A stretch of DNA of 9,152 nucleotides from an uncultured Ancrocorticia sp. Lineage in GTDB: Bacteria; Actinomycetota; Actinomycetes; Actinomycetales; Actinomycetaceae. Under the pieces are notes generated by a model. It ran no database searches. It worked only from the letters and a program-made list of their open reading frames with translations, and was not told the origin of the DNA. Both the position numbers and the translations under genes were made by a program. The DNA lies in NCBI GenBank assembly GCA_905373325.1, contig CAJPTB010000058.1, forward strand, positions 1 to 9,152, written 5' to 3'. Below, one piece after another: positions 7,700 to 9,152 of this stretch. Position 1 is the first letter of the stretch, and each line of letters starts with the position of its first letter.

Positions 7700-8151
7700 T
7701 GCGCAGAGGCAGACGCGTGGGATTCGACGTGGGGCAGGTTCGAATCCCCGACGGCATCTTGGCAACCCCCGTTGAGACGCTGTGGCGCGGGAAATCGGAC
7801 ATTGACGACGCCGCGCAGATCGTGCGGGAGTGCGAGGCGATGGAAGTGATCGTCGGCCTTCCGCTCAACATGGACGGCACGGAGGGCGCGTCCGCGCGCG
7901 ACGCTCGCGCCTGGGCCGCCGAGTTGGCCGAATCCGTGGCGCCGGCGCCCGTCAGGCTCGTCGACGAGAGGCTCTCCACCGTGACTGCCCACGGGCAGCT
8001 CATAGCGGCCGGACGCGACTCACGCAAGCGCCGCTCGATTGTGGATCAGGCCGCTGCTGTGGTTATCCTCAATACAGCACTTGAGATGGAACAGCGCACA
8101 GGCAACGCACCCGGCGAGTGCGTCTCCATCGCGCAGGAGGCACAACAATGA
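7699..8151 (+). CDS. ruvX: RuvX/YqgF, 16S rRNA maturation nuclease, with an internal six-residue deletion
   Basis: RuvX (YqgF) is an RNase H-fold protein needed for 16S rRNA 5' end processing and also described as a Holliday-junction resolvase. Family marks present are RRVGFDVG (Asp10), VIVGLPLNMDGTEG (50-63), VRLVDERLSTVTAH (85-98, Glu90), and RSIVDQAAAVVIL (112-124, Asp116), so the acidic triad is intact. The oddity is near the start. The usual actinobacterial sequence runs ...VRIGVAxSDPDxILATPVET, but here it reads VRI then PDGILATPVET. Six residues (GVAxSD) between Ile16 and Pro17 (junction 7746/7747) are missing in frame. That segment is the second strand of the fold's central sheet. The rest of the 150 residues looks under normal selection. 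The gene is coupled to alaS by TGATG and to mltG by ATGA. Function may be impaired unless the sequence is in error. Confidence 0.92.
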
Positions 8152-9152
8152 CCGATTTCTTCGATCGCTCGGCAAATCAGAGGCGCTCGCAAAAAGGCCC
8201 GTTTGTGGACCAGCGAACGGCGTCGCGCAAGCGCCGCAGAAAGCAGCGAAGGCGGTCGTTCGTCATTTTGGTGATGGCCATGGCCTTCCTCTCCGCCGTC
8301 TCGGTGATCTTCATCCCCGAGTTCTTCAAAGAGTCCAAAGTCGTCGAGGACTATCCCGGGCCGGGATCGGGAAGTGTCTCGATCGTGATCCCGGAATCCG
8401 CGACGGGCCGAGAAATCGCCGCGATTCTAAAGGAAAAGGGTGTCATCGCCAACGCGCAGCCCTTCATCGACGCCTACAACAACGACAAGAGGGCGCAAAG
8501 CCAGATCAAGCCCGGCGTGTACCAGTTGAAGAAGCGAATGTCGTCTGCGGGCGCTCTGGCGTCCCTGCTCGGTCGCCAGTCCACGGAAATAAGGGTCACC
8601 ATCCCCGAAGGCTGGACGAAACAGCAGATCTATGAGCGATTGGCGGACAATCTCAACGTGCCCGTTGCCGACGTTCAGAAAGCGGCCGAGAACACGGCGG
8701 CGATCGGCCTTCCCGACGAGGCCGACGGGAACCCGGAAGGGTGGTTCGCCCCGCTGACGTACTCGTTCCCCAAAAACACAAAGCCTGAAGACGCGCTCAA
8801 AAAAATGGTCGAGTCGCGGATGGCGCAGCTCAAAAGGCTCAAGGTCCCCTCCGGGCAGTGGCAGACCGTGCTCATCAAAGCGTCGATCGTGGAACGCGAG
8901 GTCAACAAAGGCGAGTACTATTCGAAGGTCGCCCGGGTGATTGAGAACAGGCTCGCCAACAAAGACCAGGTCAACGGCCTGCTTCAGATGGACTCGACCG
9001 TCCTCTACGGCCTCGGGCATCGCGGCGGCTCTCCCACCGCCGCCCAAACGCGTGACGCGAGCAACAAGTACAACACCTATCAACACCCGGGCCTGCCACC
9101 CACGCCGATTTCAGCTGCCGGCGACGCGGCGATCGACGGAGTGCTCCACCCC
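8148..9152 (+). CDS. mltG: MltG endolytic murein transglycosylase (partial, 3' end cut by window)
   Basis: The frame is open from ATG 8148 to the window edge, giving 335 residues of a YceG/MltG protein. MltG cleaves nascent glycan strands in the membrane-proximal peptidoglycan and is thought to end their growth. A basic cytoplasmic tail (1-37, with RKRRRKQRRR at 27-36) precedes one membrane segment (about 38-57, FVILVMAMAFLSAVSVIFIP), so the enzyme faces outward. A LysM-like subdomain follows (about 75-145), then the catalytic domain: EGWFAPLTYSF (197-207), KASIVEREV with the catalytic Glu249, LLQMDSTVLYGLG, and YNTYQHPGLPPTPIS, all typical. GCAGGAGG just upstream is a strong ribosome binding site, and the ATG overlaps the ruvX stop (ATGA). 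This gene order after ruvX is standard in Actinobacteria. Confidence 0.95.
   Translation, partial: MTDFFDRSANQRRSQKGPFVDQRTASRKRRRKQRRRSFVILVMAMAFLSAVSVIFIPEFFKESKVVEDYPGPGSGSVSIVIPESATGREIAAILKEKGVIANAQPFIDAYNNDKRAQSQIKPGVYQLKKRMSSAGALASLLGRQSTEIRVTIPEGWTKQQIYERLADNLNVPVADVQKAAENTAAIGLPDEADGNPEGWFAPLTYSFPKNTKPEDALKKMVESRMAQLKRLKVPSGQWQTVLIKASIVEREVNKGEYYSKVARVIENRLANKDQVNGLLQMDSTVLYGLGHRGGSPTAAQTRDASNKYNTYQHPGLPPTPISAAGDAAIDGVLHP

Overview
The window is high-GC DNA with dense, co-directional genes and the order rarA - rpsD - alaS - ruvX - mltG. That order is the familiar actinobacterial arrangement (rpsD, alaS, ruvX and mltG lie together in mycobacteria and streptomycetes). The proteins also read as actinobacterial, for example a cysteine-free S4 and a MltG with a basic cytoplasmic N-terminus. 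I infer a member of the Actinomycetota, possibly near Actinomycetaceae; the family-level placement is a guess.

Left part (1-2800) is accessory. It holds the tail of an unrecognised + strand gene (1-135), then a convergent GNAT acetyltransferase (181-633, minus) and a minus-strand alpha/beta hydrolase of the RBBP9/YdeN type (789-1505). The hydrolase has a tandem heptapeptide at its N-terminus. A divergent MerR-family regulator (1771-2127, plus) follows, then an Imm5-like 'putative immunity protein' (2149-2592, plus). The hydrolase promoter carries a textbook MerR-type operator: TTGACC, a dyad in an over-long 20-bp spacer, and TAGCAT. The MerR protein probably controls the hydrolase from across the divergent gap.

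Right part (2800-9152) is the conserved core. It contains RarA (replication-associated AAA+ ATPase), ribosomal protein S4, alanyl-tRNA synthetase, RuvX/YqgF (16S rRNA maturation nuclease) and MltG (endolytic murein transglycosylase, cut by the window end). alaS, ruvX and mltG are coupled by TGATG and ATGA overlaps and form an operon. The rpsD leader and the rpsD-alaS gap are rich in hairpins.

Main points for a second look: (1) RuvX lacks exactly the six residues that normally form the conserved GVAxSD strand of its RNase H fold, in frame, while all else is intact; (2) the MerR operator over the hydrolase promoter; (3) the 21-bp in-frame repeats in the hydrolase; (4) four genes have TANNNT 6-7 nt before the start codon, the mark of leaderless transcription; (5) four hairpins in a row lie between rpsD and alaS; (6) mutually exclusive helices occur in the rpsD leader. 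I see no mobile element, tRNA, rRNA or CRISPR array.
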